From JANLVJ01 sp031363945 (GTDB taxonomy: Bacteria; Bacteroidota; Bacteroidia; Sphingobacteriales; Sphingobacteriaceae), in NCBI GenBank assembly GCA_031363945.1, contig JANLVJ010000064.1:1-64000 (forward strand): DNA of 64,000 nucleotides, read 5' to 3'. Below, piece by piece: positions 27,881-37,796 of this stretch (position 1 is the first letter of the stretch; each line of letters opens with the position of its first letter). The notes under the pieces were generated by a model, which ran no database searches, was not told where the DNA came from, and saw only the letters and a program-made list of their open reading frames with translations. A program made the position numbers and the translations under genes.

Positions 27881-27918
27881 AATAATAAAGGCCAACTATA
27901 AAGCTGGCCTTGATTATT
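27881..27918 (-). terminator. Terminator downstream of ompA-family gene
   Basis: A long stem (AATAATAAAGGCCA paired with TGGCCTTGATTATT, one mismatch) with a 10-base loop, about 60 bp beyond the porin stop codon. AT-rich arms on both sides could make it work in either direction. Confidence 0.7.
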
Positions 27919-27976
27919 AGTGGGCAAATAAATAAGCAGTAGTAAATTCTAAAATTAAATCTTAGAAAACAGCTTC

Positions 27977-29386
27977 TTATTTTTTACGCTTTTTATGGTG
28001 TTTTACAGGTGTTGCAACATTTGCAGCTGCACCAAATCTGAATTCAACACGACGATTTTTCTCACGACCTTCTTCAGTATCGTTAGAAGCAATCGGACGG
28101 GTTTCACCATATCCTTTGATTTTAACCTGCTTTGCTGGAACACCTGCATTTACCAGGTAATCATGTACAGAGTTTGCTCTTCTGATAGAAAGACCCATAT
28201 TGTATTGCTCAGTTCCTTCTGACGAAGCATGACCTGCTAATAACATTTTTGAACGATCAGCTTTTAAACGATCAGCAAGTCTATCAAGAGTTGGGTATGA
28301 TAACGTGCGGATCTTGTCGCTATCAAAATCAAACTGGATACGATCTTTTGGGGCTTCAGCAGTTACCGCTGAATCTGGTACTGCAGTAACAACCTTTGGC
28401 AATTCACAACCTGAACCATCAACTTTTGTTCCGGCAGGAGTATTAGGACATTTGTCAAATACGTCAGAAACACCATCACCATCAGAATCTTTCTTCAAGT
28501 TAGAAACATCACCTTCAACAGCAGTTACACGTGACTTAAGACCGTCGATTTCCTTTGAAAGACTATCATTGTTTTTGAGTTCATCATACATACCTGCAAC
28601 AGGGTTGTTCCAGATAAGTGCTTGTTTTTTAGCACCTGCACCGAAGATATATTCCAAGCCTACATAACCCATTGAAGCTTTGCTCTGACGCGAATCTCCT
28701 GTTGCATAAGGTGCTCCCATTAAGTTTGAAGCATCAAAGAAGTAAGCATCATACCCCAAGTTAATGGCAAGGGCTTCGCTAGCTCTGAATTTAATACCTG
28801 CACCAACCGGTACATAACCTGATTTAATTTTTTTGCCATAATTTGAAGGAGTGAACTGTGCAAGACCATAACCACCGGTTACGAAAAGTCTGATACCATT
28901 TCTTCTCTTTAAAAAATTGATAGAAGCAATATCTGCTTCTCCTTTAATACTTATACCATAAGCAAGTTTTGTTGAAGCATTTGGCACACTGGCAGGAAAT
29001 CCAGCTGCAGAGTTCTGGCTTGATGCGCTATTGTTAGCTTTTAATGTTCCGCCAACGTAATCAACACGAATCCCAAGATCATGTGAAAACTGATATTTAA
29101 GATATGCAGCATAACCGAAAGTAACCTGATTATGTGAAAATTGATTTGTTCCGATGAAAAACTGAGGTGATAGGGCACCGGCATTTACACCAAGTGAGAA
29201 TGCTGCAAATTGTCTTGCACCACCAAAAGTTTTGATTGGGCCGTAGTTCATAGTAGTTTTTGAACTATCAGCGGTTTTCATAGGCATAGCAGCTTTTGTG
29301 CTATCCTGGGCTTGTGAACCTAAAGACAGACCTACCAACGCAAAGAGGGTAAGGGGAGCTATCTTACGAAGTTTAAGTTTTCTCAT
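27977..29386 (-). CDS. OmpA-family outer-membrane porin with TSP3-like linker
   Basis: 469 residues. A signal peptide (LTLFALVGLSLGSQA) leads to an N-terminal beta-barrel of about 240 residues. A predicted coiled coil (DSLSKEIDGLKSRVTAVEGD) and one calcium-binding thrombospondin type 3-like repeat (DSDGDGVSDVFDKCPNTPAG) follow. The C-terminal OmpA domain has IQFDFDSDKI and the peptidoglycan-binding NDTEEGREKNRRVEF. The protein ends in a basic tail (KHHKKRKK). It should anchor the outer membrane to peptidoglycan, and is probably abundant given its own promoter and terminator. Confidence 0.93.
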   Translation of the reverse strand: MRKLKLRKIAPLTLFALVGLSLGSQAQDSTKAAMPMKTADSSKTTMNYGPIKTFGGARQFAAFSLGVNAGALSPQFFIGTNQFSHNQVTFGYAAYLKYQFSHDLGIRVDYVGGTLKANNSASSQNSAAGFPASVPNASTKLAYGISIKGEADIASINFLKRRNGIRLFVTGGYGLAQFTPSNYGKKIKSGYVPVGAGIKFRASEALAINLGYDAYFFDASNLMGAPYATGDSRQSKASMGYVGLEYIFGAGAKKQALIWNNPVAGMYDELKNNDSLSKEIDGLKSRVTAVEGDVSNLKKDSDGDGVSDVFDKCPNTPAGTKVDGSGCELPKVVTAVPDSAVTAEAPKDRIQFDFDSDKIRTLSYPTLDRLADRLKADRSKMLLAGHASSEGTEQYNMGLSIRRANSVHDYLVNAGVPAKQVKIKGYGETRPIASNDTEEGREKNRRVEFRFGAAANVATPVKHHKKRKK

Positions 29387-29421
29387 AATTTTGGATTAAT
29401 TTTTAATTGTTTATTCAGGGC

Positions 29422-29450
29422 CAAAAATAAATGTTTTTTTAATTTAGCAA
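29422..29450 (-). promoter_or_regulatory. Promoter for OmpA-family gene
   Basis: On the minus strand a TTG (29450-29448) is followed 18 bp later by TATTTTTG (29429-29422), a full match to the Bacteroidota TTG...TAnnTTTG pattern, 36 bp upstream of the ATG. Confidence 0.65.
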
Positions 29451-29532
29451 TCACGCAAAAACCATTCCATTTGGGCTTTACGCGTAACAATTTAGATTGA
29501 AAGCCCATTTTCAAACCTAATATATCGCTAAT

Positions 29533-30834
29533 ATGAAGTATTTACCTGTTGCAGCAAGTTTATTTTTAAAGAATCGAAACAATTTTGTGAGTAAAATGCA
29601 GCCTGGTTCAGTCTGCATATTGAATGCGAATGATGAATTTCCCCGAAGTGGTGATCAAAATTTTCTTTTCAAACAAAATCCAGATCTATTTTACCTCTCT
29701 GGAATCGATCAGGAACAAACAATTCTCATCCTCTTTCCTGATTCCCCAAATCCCAGGCACCGGGAATTGCTATTTTTAAGAGAAACCAATGAGCATATCG
29801 CTGTTTGGGAAGGCCATAAATACACTCGTGCTGAAGCCTCAGCTGCCTCTGGAATACCGGTTGATCAAATATACTGGTTACCAGATTTTGAAAACATTCT
29901 TCCTACATGTATGCATTATGCCAAGCATATATACCTGAACACAAATGAAAATGACCGTTATGGCAATCAAACTGATTACCGTGATCTGCGCTTTATAAGA
30001 AGTTTGAGAAAGAAATACCCCTTGCATGATTTTCTAAGAGTAGCTCCCATTCTGAGTGACCTGAGAATGATAAAATCAGCAGTAGAAATAGAGCTTATTA
30101 CAAAAGCGATAGAAATTACCGGAAATGCATTTACCAGGGTATTAAACTATTTAAAACCTGCCGTATCTGAGTATGAGCTTGAGGCTGAGATAATGCATGA
30201 GTTTATTCGAAGCCGGGCCACAGGACATGCCTATAATCCAATTATTGCATCTGGTGCCCAGGCTTGTATATTGCATTACAATGAAAATAACAGGGCATGT
30301 GAAGCAGGAGACCTCGTATTGATGGATTTTGGTGCTGAATATGGAAATTACAATGCCGATATGAGTCGCACCATTCCTGTAAATGGTAAATTTAATCCAA
30401 GACAGCGTGAAGTTTATGCTGCCGTTCTTCGCATATTCAAGCAGGCAAAGGCATTGCTGATACCGGGCATGCTGCTTGAAGATTACCGGAAACAGACTGA
30501 TACCATGGCTGAGAAAGAAGTTATTGGTCTTGGATTAATTAAAGAAATGGCATTATCTGAAAGCGGAAATACAGGTTTTCGTAAATTTTACCCACATGGC
30601 ATATCACACTTTCTGGGGCTTGATGTACATGATGTGGGCGACAGGTATACTCGCTTGTTACCTGGCATGTTGCTGACCTGTGAGCCTGGTATTTATATTC
30701 CTGAAGAAAATATAGGTATCCGTCTTGAAAATAATATTCTGATTACTGAAACCGGAAATATTGACCTCATGCAACATATACCGATGGAAATAGATGAAAT
30801 TGAATCCTTAATGAAATTAAATCACAAAAATTAG
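29533..30834 (+). CDS. pepP: Xaa-Pro aminopeptidase (aminopeptidase P)
   Basis: Removes the N-terminal residue before proline. The 433-residue protein has the N-terminal creatinase-like domain (aminopeptidase P_N; PRSGDQNFLFKQNPDLFYLSG) and a pita-bread M24 catalytic domain. Metal ligands are seen as two Asp in MDFGAEYGNYNADMSRT, His in HGISHFLGLDVHDVG, Glu in CEPGIYIPEE, and Glu in IRLENNILI. No signal peptide, so cytoplasmic. It is divergent from the porin gene. Confidence 0.93.
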   Translation: MKYLPVAASLFLKNRNNFVSKMQPGSVCILNANDEFPRSGDQNFLFKQNPDLFYLSGIDQEQTILILFPDSPNPRHRELLFLRETNEHIAVWEGHKYTRAEASAASGIPVDQIYWLPDFENILPTCMHYAKHIYLNTNENDRYGNQTDYRDLRFIRSLRKKYPLHDFLRVAPILSDLRMIKSAVEIELITKAIEITGNAFTRVLNYLKPAVSEYELEAEIMHEFIRSRATGHAYNPIIASGAQACILHYNENNRACEAGDLVLMDFGAEYGNYNADMSRTIPVNGKFNPRQREVYAAVLRIFKQAKALLIPGMLLEDYRKQTDTMAEKEVIGLGLIKEMALSESGNTGFRKFYPHGISHFLGLDVHDVGDRYTRLLPGMLLTCEPGIYIPEENIGIRLENNILITETGNIDLMQHIPMEIDEIESLMKLNHKN

Positions 30835-30868
30835 TAGTTCATCTGTTTGACCGTAAACGTATTTTTTA

Positions 30869-31786
30869 CTATTGATGCAGGTAAGAAGAGGTGAACTGAT
30901 AAAGGTTAAAATCGGGTTCAGTCATGGCAATTGTGATGGCTGAACCTAGATTATTTCTATTAATTCCTTTCATCCTGTTTGCTGAAATCAGCTGGTAAGC
31001 TCTTTCTGTAAGGCTAAAGAGCAACCGGGCTTTATTTTTTAAGACTGGTACCTTTTCAATCTGAGTAATTAATTCCTCAATGCCGGTAGAAGTGGTAGCA
31101 ATGGTTTTTACCAACCCTGCAGAAATCAGTTCATGACGACCGGCAATCATTTCCTGAAGGCTTTTATAAAGTTTATCAGCCCCCTCCCGATCTGCTTTAT
31201 TAACAATAAATACATCGGCGATCTCCATAATCCCTGACTTGATGACCTGTACCTGATCACCTGATTCAGGGCCAAGTACGAGCAAAATTGTTTGAGCCAG
31301 TGAAGCAATCTCAAGCTCTGATTGCCCTACACCCACCGTTTCAATAAAAATTAAATCAAATGGGAAACACCGCATTATATCTGTTATTTCAGCAGCTTTT
31401 AAAGACAGCCCGCCCAATGCACCTCTTGTTGCCAGCGACCTGATATAAACAGATTCATCATTATAATGAGATGGCATGCGTATTCTGTCTCCCAGTAATG
31501 AACCGTGACTAAAGGGTGAAGTTGGGTCTACCGCGAGAATACCAATGTGCTTACCCTGCTTTCTTAGTTCTGTGACCAATGCATTTAATAAACTACTTTT
31601 CCCTGCCCCCGGGGCACCCGTTAGACCAATCATCGGAACAGACCTCGGGTTTGAAAGCTTAAGCAGCTCAAAATGACCAGCAGATTCATTTTCAATCAGG
31701 CTGATCGCCCTGGCGAGTGCAGCTATATTTCCTTGTTCAAGACGGGTTAAGAGATTCGGTATATAAGAATCTGACACAGGATACAA
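30869..31786 (-). CDS. meaB: MeaB/ArgK-type P-loop GTPase
   Basis: 305-residue G3E-family GTPase that chaperones adenosylcobalamin loading and protection of methylmalonyl-CoA mutase. Motifs: G1 GLTGAPGAGKSSLLNAL (about residues 53-69), DPTSPFSHGSLLGDRIRM, G3-type FIETVGVGQSE, and G4 NKAD. Old ArgK (arginine transport kinase) names for this family are misleading. No mutase gene is in the window, so the partner must lie elsewhere. Confidence 0.92.
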   Translation of the reverse strand: MYPVSDSYIPNLLTRLEQGNIAALARAISLIENESAGHFELLKLSNPRSVPMIGLTGAPGAGKSSLLNALVTELRKQGKHIGILAVDPTSPFSHGSLLGDRIRMPSHYNDESVYIRSLATRGALGGLSLKAAEITDIMRCFPFDLIFIETVGVGQSELEIASLAQTILLVLGPESGDQVQVIKSGIMEIADVFIVNKADREGADKLYKSLQEMIAGRHELISAGLVKTIATTSTGIEELITQIEKVPVLKNKARLLFSLTERAYQLISANRMKGINRNNLGSAITIAMTEPDFNLYQFTSSYLHQ

Positions 31787-31904
31787 GGTTTAAAATCAGT
31801 TTAATTGATTGTAAAAATAATTCATTTCTATCAATCTGACCAGAATAAACAGCGTACTTTATAAGTCCGTGGCAGTCTTATAAAAAATTTAATAGGTTTG
31901 CAGC

Positions 31905-32774
31905 ATGAAAGTAAGTGGGTTCTCATTTATTAAGAATGCCGTTTATAATGATTATCCAATAAAGGCTGCGATAGAATCCATTTTACCCATTTGTGATGAT
32001 TTTTACATCGCACTTGGTTTGCCTGATGATGGCACGAAAGCCCTGATCGACAGCATTGGCTCACCTAAGATTACACTTTTTACCAGTAACTGGGATGAAA
32101 ACCTGCGTATAGGAGGAAGGGTATTTGCAATGGAAACCAATAAGGCAATGGATGCTATTCCTGAAGATACAGACTGGTGTTTTTATATTCAGGGTGATGA
32201 ATGTGTTCATGAAAAATACCTTCCCCAGATTACGGCAGCTATGGAAAAATACCTTCATGATCCAACTGTTGAAGGGTTGCTTTTTAAATACCTGCATTTT
32301 TACGGTTCATATCAGTATGTAGGGTCATCTAGGGGATGGTACCGCAATGAAATACGGGTGATACGAAATAATAAACAGATTCGCTCTTACCGCGATGCCC
32401 AGGGCTTTCGGATAAATAATAGAAAACTGCGGGTAAAACAAGTTGATGCAACTATCTATCATTATGGCTGGGCTCAGTCAAGTAAGGGCCTGGCCAATAA
32501 AGTACATAACTTCAGTACTTTTTATGCAGGTGAAAGATTAATTGCTGAAAAGCCTGCTGACAGCTTTAACTATGCCAACTCAGCCCGTATGGTTAAATTC
32601 TCTGGCGAGCACCCTAATGTTATAAAAAGCAGGGTAGCTGCCTCAACTGCCAGTTTTGATCCGGAACGCTATAAAGGATCAGCAAAACAAGGCTTGCGCC
32701 ACCGCTTGTTACAGAAACTTGAAGATTTAACAGGGTACCGTCTTGGAGAGTATAAAAACTATAAAATTATCTGA
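31905..32774 (+). CDS. Glycosyltransferase, GT2-like
   Basis: 289 residues. The start MKVSGFSFIKNAVYNDYPIKAAI matches GT2-like transferases that begin with a GFTFIRNA-type strand. The nucleotide-sugar/metal region is probably CFYIQGDECVHEKY (about residues 92-105), although a strict DXD is replaced by GDE. No membrane segments. It probably adds a sugar to a surface glycan; donor and acceptor are unknown. It ends back to back with the next gene (stop codons adjacent, convergent). The TAGGTTTG just before the ATG looks like a -7 box but is too close to be one. Confidence 0.75.
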   Translation: MKVSGFSFIKNAVYNDYPIKAAIESILPICDDFYIALGLPDDGTKALIDSIGSPKITLFTSNWDENLRIGGRVFAMETNKAMDAIPEDTDWCFYIQGDECVHEKYLPQITAAMEKYLHDPTVEGLLFKYLHFYGSYQYVGSSRGWYRNEIRVIRNNKQIRSYRDAQGFRINNRKLRVKQVDATIYHYGWAQSSKGLANKVHNFSTFYAGERLIAEKPADSFNYANSARMVKFSGEHPNVIKSRVAASTASFDPERYKGSAKQGLRHRLLQKLEDLTGYRLGEYKNYKII

Positions 32775-33665
32775 TTAGATTTTTCTTGTTATAAATAACC
32801 TGCATCTATATTCTAATAACTTGATTAATGCTCTCCCGAAGAGTCCTGATTTAAACTGAATATGAAGTGAATATTTCACAAGGATTTTAAAAACATTGGA
32901 GAATGAATAATTGCTTCTAAGAAGCAGCTTCATGAAATATTTCATGTTTTGCAATTCTACCTGCGATAATAACCGTTTGGAAAAAGATGGGGCGTATACT
33001 GGTAACTTTTTTTCCCATTTATCACTAATTATTAACGCAGATTCTATCCATGCTTTAGAATGCTGGCCTTCAGAAAAATGGTCCAGCAAAATTTCAAAGC
33101 TGACACATACCCGATAGTATTGTAATACCTGTAATGAAAAGTCCATATCATAGCCATGGAAGCCAGTAAAAGTTGTTTCATCAAAGTGCACTGTTTGCAG
33201 CACATCTTTTCGGCTACAGAGCCATGTGCCATCTAACGTCACCACATCAGCAAGCTTTAACCCAGAATAGTTGGTCTTTAAAAATAATGGTTCACTCGTA
33301 CGATAACGGTAATGCTGCACCAGGTGAATTTCCATGCTCTCATAGCGACCTTTCCAGTCAGATGGTACTTTAGTTTTTACAATACCTCCAGCAATACCAA
33401 TTAATCCAATTGATTTATCAGCAAGAAGACCACATATGACAGGGCCCCAGTTTAAGGTCTTGTATGCAATATCATCGTGCATAAAACAGAGAAATTCATA
33501 TTTCGCCAGAGCCGCACCCTGGTTATACCCCTTACATATACCAATACTACCATCTGCATCTTCAATAATAATAAGTTCATAAACCAGGCCAATAGTATCT
33601 GCAATATTTTGTTCAAGTCTGCTAAGTGAGTGTTTATTTTTTGTACAGACAATCAGGCTAATCAT
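32775..33665 (-). CDS. Glycosyltransferase, GT2-like (Glyco_tranf_2_5 type)
   Basis: 296 residues starting MISLIVCTKNKHSLSRLEQN, the strand-loop entry of a GT-A fold. The metal/donor site is FLCFMHDDIAY (about residues 78-88). GTWLCSRKDVLQTVHFDE and FHGYDMDFSLQ match the acceptor-side region of the Glyco_tranf_2_5 family as I recall it. The C-terminal 70 residues are basic and amphipathic, possibly membrane-associating. Part of the glycan patch between 31.9 and 38.8 kb. Confidence 0.75.
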   Translation of the reverse strand: MISLIVCTKNKHSLSRLEQNIADTIGLVYELIIIEDADGSIGICKGYNQGAALAKYEFLCFMHDDIAYKTLNWGPVICGLLADKSIGLIGIAGGIVKTKVPSDWKGRYESMEIHLVQHYRYRTSEPLFLKTNYSGLKLADVVTLDGTWLCSRKDVLQTVHFDETTFTGFHGYDMDFSLQVLQYYRVCVSFEILLDHFSEGQHSKAWIESALIISDKWEKKLPVYAPSFSKRLLSQVELQNMKYFMKLLLRSNYSFSNVFKILVKYSLHIQFKSGLFGRALIKLLEYRCRLFITRKI

Positions 33666-33767
33666 AAAAATAGGTGGGTAGTGAGCTGAGAGAAAACAAA
33701 TTAAAGAATGTCATGGGTAATTTGTAAGCTACTTTTTAAAGGTAGAAATACCGGTTTAATAATCAGG

Positions 33768-34808
33768 TCAGGTTCTTCTGATCAGATCGAGGTATCTCTG
33801 GCTTATATACTGCATGCTGTGCTGTGTTTTTACAAATTCATACGCCCTTTTAATAGAACCTGGAGAATTATTATTGTTCAAGACTGATATAATACCTCTT
33901 GCTAATGCTTCTGAATCATGAATCGGGCATGATATGCCCCTACCGTCAGCCAAAAGATCTGAAAGGCCGCCAGCAATGGTAGAGACTACCGGAACTTCGT
34001 AAAGGAATGCATCAAGTACACTGCTTCCAAGTCCTTCCTGTTCAGAACTCATTACAAAAATATCAAAAATGGAAAAAAAATCAGTTACATTTTCATCAAA
34101 GCCTGCAAGCAGGTAAACCTTTTCGAGTCCCAGTTCCATTATTCTATCTAGTACATTTACTGTTAGACCTCCAGATCCAAAATGAAGAAAAACAAAGTTA
34201 GTCTGACTTTCTGCTACCAAGGCGATTGCATTTACAAGCGTAAGTGGGTCTTTATGCTGTACCAGCGCTGCAGTGGTACCGATGATTGTTTTTGACTGAC
34301 TAATGCCCATTTTCTCAAGCCATTTTACAGCCCTGGGTTTATTTAACTTTTCAGCTACTGCAATATCTGATATCATATAGGTCTTACGCTGAGAAAACTG
34401 TTCAACAATACGGGCTACAGCAGTGCTAACACCAACTCTGAAATCTGCCAACTGATATTTTTTTTGAGTAATAAATCCTTTGGGAATAAAATCGATTCTT
34501 CGCGAAAACAAAACTTTTCGCCGGTGAAAGGGCTTGGTTAAAATACAATATGTTAGAATATGTGAAGTCTGGGCATGCAAAAGGTCAAATTTATGCCCAT
34601 TTAGCAGGAGAAATAAGATCAGACCTGGGATACGCTTAAAAGAATGAAACGGGATACCAGCCGAAATTGCGGTTGCTTCTAGTACAGACCCCTTCCTGCA
34701 AAGCAAAACTACTTCCTGTTTTTCAGCAATAAAGCCCTGACAGTTATAGATGGTCTGCCGTTCACCACCCCTCCAGTTTTTAGCGAAGTTCAATTCTAGT
34801 ATTTTCAA
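33768..34808 (-). CDS. Glycosyltransferase family 4 (GT-B)
   Basis: 346 residues with two Rossmann-like halves. The donor-binding motif SSEQEGLGSSVLDAFLYEVP (about residues 257-276) is the GT4 E-x7-E type, although the second acidic position is D. The N-terminal ILELNFAKNWRGGERQT resembles the glycine-rich acceptor loop. It probably works in LPS core or polysaccharide synthesis with its neighbours. A TACTTTTG box lies 49 bp upstream. Confidence 0.85.
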   Translation of the reverse strand: MKILELNFAKNWRGGERQTIYNCQGFIAEKQEVVLLCRKGSVLEATAISAGIPFHSFKRIPGLILFLLLNGHKFDLLHAQTSHILTYCILTKPFHRRKVLFSRRIDFIPKGFITQKKYQLADFRVGVSTAVARIVEQFSQRKTYMISDIAVAEKLNKPRAVKWLEKMGISQSKTIIGTTAALVQHKDPLTLVNAIALVAESQTNFVFLHFGSGGLTVNVLDRIMELGLEKVYLLAGFDENVTDFFSIFDIFVMSSEQEGLGSSVLDAFLYEVPVVSTIAGGLSDLLADGRGISCPIHDSEALARGIISVLNNNNSPGSIKRAYEFVKTQHSMQYISQRYLDLIRRT

Positions 34809-34856
34809 TTTTATAGCTAATTATCCCTTTCGGTAGGGCCAATTTAAAAATTAGGG

Positions 34857-34864
34857 CAAAAGTA
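34857..34864 (-). promoter_or_regulatory. Possible promoter -7 element for GT4 gene
   Basis: TACTTTTG on the minus strand matches TAnnTTTG, 49 bp upstream of the glycosyltransferase start. No clear TTG -33 box. Confidence 0.4.
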
Positions 34865-35019
34865 TTTAAATTTCGGGGCGAAAAGCTTCAGTGCAGCGCT
34901 GACAAAACAATTTATATTTACCGAGATCTTAGGTTTGAACTACAGGATGAATATTTAGATTAAACCAAGACATCAATTAGTGACAGCCAAAAGATTGAAC
35001 TAGACAACCCTCAAACTCA

Positions 35020-35820
35020 ATGATTTCTATAGTAATTGCTGTATACAAACGATTAGATTTTCTTGAACTGGTACTATTATCGTTGAGGGCCCAGCATTAT
35101 ACTGACTTTGAGGTAATTATTGCCGAAGATGCCAGGGATCAGACCACAGCAGAATTTGTAATCGCTGAGAGAAACAAGTGCAAATTTCCACTTTTACATG
35201 TTTCACAAGCAGATCAGGGCTTTCGAAAAACAACAATTTTAAATGAAGCAGTTTATGTCTCAGAAGGTGATAAACTTGTTTTTATCGACGGTGATTGCAT
35301 TCTTCATCCAGATTTTCTTGGGGTTTACGCTGAGAGCATCAAACCAGGGTACTTTTATTACGCCCGCAGAACAAGATTATCCCAAGCTTTTACAGAAAAA
35401 CTGATTAAGACCAAAGACATTGGCAAAATTACCCTGATAAACCTTTTTTTGACCCGTTCAAAATATTTGGGACTTGCTATTTATTTACCCTTTTCAATTG
35501 GCAAAAATAAACAGAGCCGGCAAATCTGGGGATGTAACTGGGGCGTGTCAAAAGCCTCACTGTTCTCAGTAAATGGGTTTGATGAAGATTATAATGAGGC
35601 TTGTGCTGGTGAAGATCTTGATATTGACTGGAGATTAAAGGCTCTTGGTTTAAAGATCAAGTCATTAAAAAACAGGGCCATTGAATATCATCTTGAACAT
35701 AAAGCAAACTATAATCCTGAAGTACAGCTTCGCATGGAGGCATTAATGGCAGAAAAAATCAAGGCTGGAAATTACGTCTGCCTGAATGGTCTGAATAACC
35801 ATTATCCAAAATTAGCTTAG
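35020..35820 (+). CDS. Glycosyltransferase family 2 with galactosyltransferase-type C-terminus
   Basis: 266 residues. The N-terminal GT2 fold starts MISIVIAVYKRLDFLELVLL, with DXD-like FIDGDCILHPDF (about residues 88-99). The later segment WGCNWGVSKASLFSVNGFDE followed by AGEDLDIDWRL is the Glyco_transf_7C pattern, where the ED pair is the likely base. It resembles chondroitin-polymerase-like transferases of capsule and LPS loci. It is followed by an ABC exporter in the same orientation. Confidence 0.85.
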   Translation: MISIVIAVYKRLDFLELVLLSLRAQHYTDFEVIIAEDARDQTTAEFVIAERNKCKFPLLHVSQADQGFRKTTILNEAVYVSEGDKLVFIDGDCILHPDFLGVYAESIKPGYFYYARRTRLSQAFTEKLIKTKDIGKITLINLFLTRSKYLGLAIYLPFSIGKNKQSRQIWGCNWGVSKASLFSVNGFDEDYNEACAGEDLDIDWRLKALGLKIKSLKNRAIEYHLEHKANYNPEVQLRMEALMAEKIKAGNYVCLNGLNNHYPKLA

Positions 35821-35880
35821 ACTAATTAAATCTCCTGAATACCATTGAATCGTATCAGACACCTCCCTGATTTAATTTCT

Positions 35881-35888
35881 TATTTTTG
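35881..35888 (+). promoter_or_regulatory. Possible promoter -7 element for ABC exporter
   Basis: TATTTTTG, a full TAnnTTTG match, 36 bp upstream of the preferred ATG at 35925. No TTG at the expected -33 position. Confidence 0.4.
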
Positions 35889-35924
35889 GCTTTTCAATTC
35901 AATGAATTATCTCTTATCATTACC

Positions 35925-37760
35925 ATGAAAACCTATTTCAGGCTCCTTACTTTTGCTCGCCCAATAGAAAAATATGCCTTTCCATATGCATTTTTCTCAA
36001 TAACTGGGGTCATATTTAATACGTTAAACCTTGCCTTGCTAGTTCCGCTGTTACAAGTATTATTTTATCCGGCAAACCCAAAAACCATAATCAGGATCTT
36101 ACCTTCCTTTCGTTTTTCATTCGGGTATTTTCATGACCTGTTTGTTTATAATTCTTACCTTTTCACTCAGTCTTACGGTAAACTTGGAGCACTTGAATTT
36201 GTCTGTCTTGTAATTATATGCTCTGTATTTATCAGTAATCTTTGCCGTTACCTCTCTCAGCGGATCATGGAAAACCTGAAAATTCATACCCTTCAAAATC
36301 TGAGACAGACAGTTTTTAATAATGTCATGAATTTGCATTTGGGTTATTTCAGTAATGAACGTAAGGGTGACGTTCTTTCAAAAATTACCTCCGATGTACA
36401 GGTAGTACAATTTACCATCACCAGTACGTTACAGGTAGTCTTTAAAGATCCATTGCAACTGGCTGCATATCTGGGTTACCTGTTTTATGTTTCATCACGA
36501 TTAACCTTATTGTCTCTGCTGGTAGTTCCTGTTTCAGGATTAATCATTGCTGCAATCGTTAAACGATTAAGACATCAGGCTTCAGACGCGCAAAAATCAT
36601 ATGGTATTATGATGAGTCTTATTGAAGAAGCACTATCAGGAATCAAGATTATCAAATCATTTAATGCCCTAGAATTTGTCAAGAACCGGTTTGCTGCAGA
36701 GAATAGCCGTTTTGCCCAAATTAACCGTTCTATGGCCCGCCGTCAGCAACTGGCTTCACCCATCTCTGAATTTTTGGGGGTTGGTACAGTGGTTATGATT
36801 GTCTTATATGGTGGTTACCTCATTCTTGAACATAAGACTTCAATGACTGCAGATCTTTTCATCGCCTATATAGCCATCTATTCACAGGTTATAAACCCAA
36901 TTAAATCAATCAGCGGCTCATTTAGTAATATTCATCAGGGACTGGCCGCAGGTGACCGGGTATTAGGGTTGATTGATTTTAAACCAGAAGTGGTTGATAC
37001 AAAAAATTCGTATTACCTATCTGAATTCAATACAGAAATTGAGTTTAGGAATGTAAGTTTTGGTTATGGTGATAAAAACGTGTTGGATAATGTGAGCTTC
37101 TTCGTTGCAAAGGGAACAACTGTTGCATTAGTAGGGCCCTCTGGCGCGGGGAAAAGTACAATCTCAGATTTGCTATGCAGGTTTTATGATGTTAATTCAG
37201 GCAGCATCCTGGTAGATGGCCATGATTTGAGAGCTGTGCAGGTTGAAAGTCTGAGAGCTCTTATGGGTATGGTAAACCAGGAATCAATTCTGTTTAATGA
37301 TACTATCTATAATAATATTGTCTTTGGACGGGCAGATATCACGGAAGAAGCTGTAATTGCAGCTGCAAAAATTGCAAATGCCCATGAATTCATCATGGCA
37401 ACAGATAACGGATACCAAAGCAGTATTGGTGACCGCGGTGTAAAATTATCTGGTGGCCAGAAGCAGAGACTGAGTATTGCCAGGGCAGTACTAATTAACC
37501 CACCTATACTGATTCTTGATGAGGCAACCTCTGCTCTAGATACAGAATCTGAGAAACTTGTACAGGGGGCTTTAAATAATCTGCTTAAAAACAGAACATC
37601 GCTAGTCATTGCTCATCGGTTAAGTACCATACAACAGGCTGATAAAATCATAGTGCTTGACTCAGGCCGAATCATAGAAACTGGTACCCATTCTGAACTT
37701 ATGCTTCTTAACGGGCTATATCACAAACTAATTTCAATGCAGATGTTTCAGGAAATGTAA
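35925..37760 (+). CDS. MsbA-like ABC exporter
   Basis: 611 residues from the ATG at 35925; the frame runs up to 35886 but the extra 13 residues precede the conserved MKTYFRLLTFARPIEKYAF. Six transmembrane helices lie in about residues 15-320. The nucleotide-binding domain has Walker A GPSGAGKST, signature LSGGQKQRLSIARAV, Walker B ILILDEATSALD and H-loop AHRLST, all consensus. The location among glycosyltransferases suggests export of lipid A-core or another lipid-linked glycan across the inner membrane. It could instead be a general lipid or drug exporter. Confidence 0.87.
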   Translation: MKTYFRLLTFARPIEKYAFPYAFFSITGVIFNTLNLALLVPLLQVLFYPANPKTIIRILPSFRFSFGYFHDLFVYNSYLFTQSYGKLGALEFVCLVIICSVFISNLCRYLSQRIMENLKIHTLQNLRQTVFNNVMNLHLGYFSNERKGDVLSKITSDVQVVQFTITSTLQVVFKDPLQLAAYLGYLFYVSSRLTLLSLLVVPVSGLIIAAIVKRLRHQASDAQKSYGIMMSLIEEALSGIKIIKSFNALEFVKNRFAAENSRFAQINRSMARRQQLASPISEFLGVGTVVMIVLYGGYLILEHKTSMTADLFIAYIAIYSQVINPIKSISGSFSNIHQGLAAGDRVLGLIDFKPEVVDTKNSYYLSEFNTEIEFRNVSFGYGDKNVLDNVSFFVAKGTTVALVGPSGAGKSTISDLLCRFYDVNSGSILVDGHDLRAVQVESLRALMGMVNQESILFNDTIYNNIVFGRADITEEAVIAAAKIANAHEFIMATDNGYQSSIGDRGVKLSGGQKQRLSIARAVLINPPILILDEATSALDTESEKLVQGALNNLLKNRTSLVIAHRLSTIQQADKIIVLDSGRIIETGTHSELMLLNGLYHKLISMQMFQEM

Positions 37761-37765
37761 ATCAG

Positions 37766-37796
37766 AACCCTGGTTAAACTAAATTAAATCAGGGTT
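37766..37796. terminator. Weak bidirectional hairpin between convergent genes
   Basis: AACCCTG (37766-37772) pairs with CAGGGTT (37790-37796) between the stops of the ABC exporter and the convergent GT2. The stem is short, the loop AT-rich, and there is no strong T run, so this is tentative. Confidence 0.35.

Noticed and set aside
30869..31786. Arginine transport kinase (ArgK), as a link to the arginine operon
   Set aside because: The old name is misleading. The sequence has the full MeaB motif set for methylmalonyl-CoA mutase support, and the gene is 14 kb from the arg operon.
31893..31900. TAGGTTTG promoter-like box before the GT2-like gene
   Set aside because: It ends only 5 bases before the ATG, too close to serve as a -7 element unless the message is leaderless.
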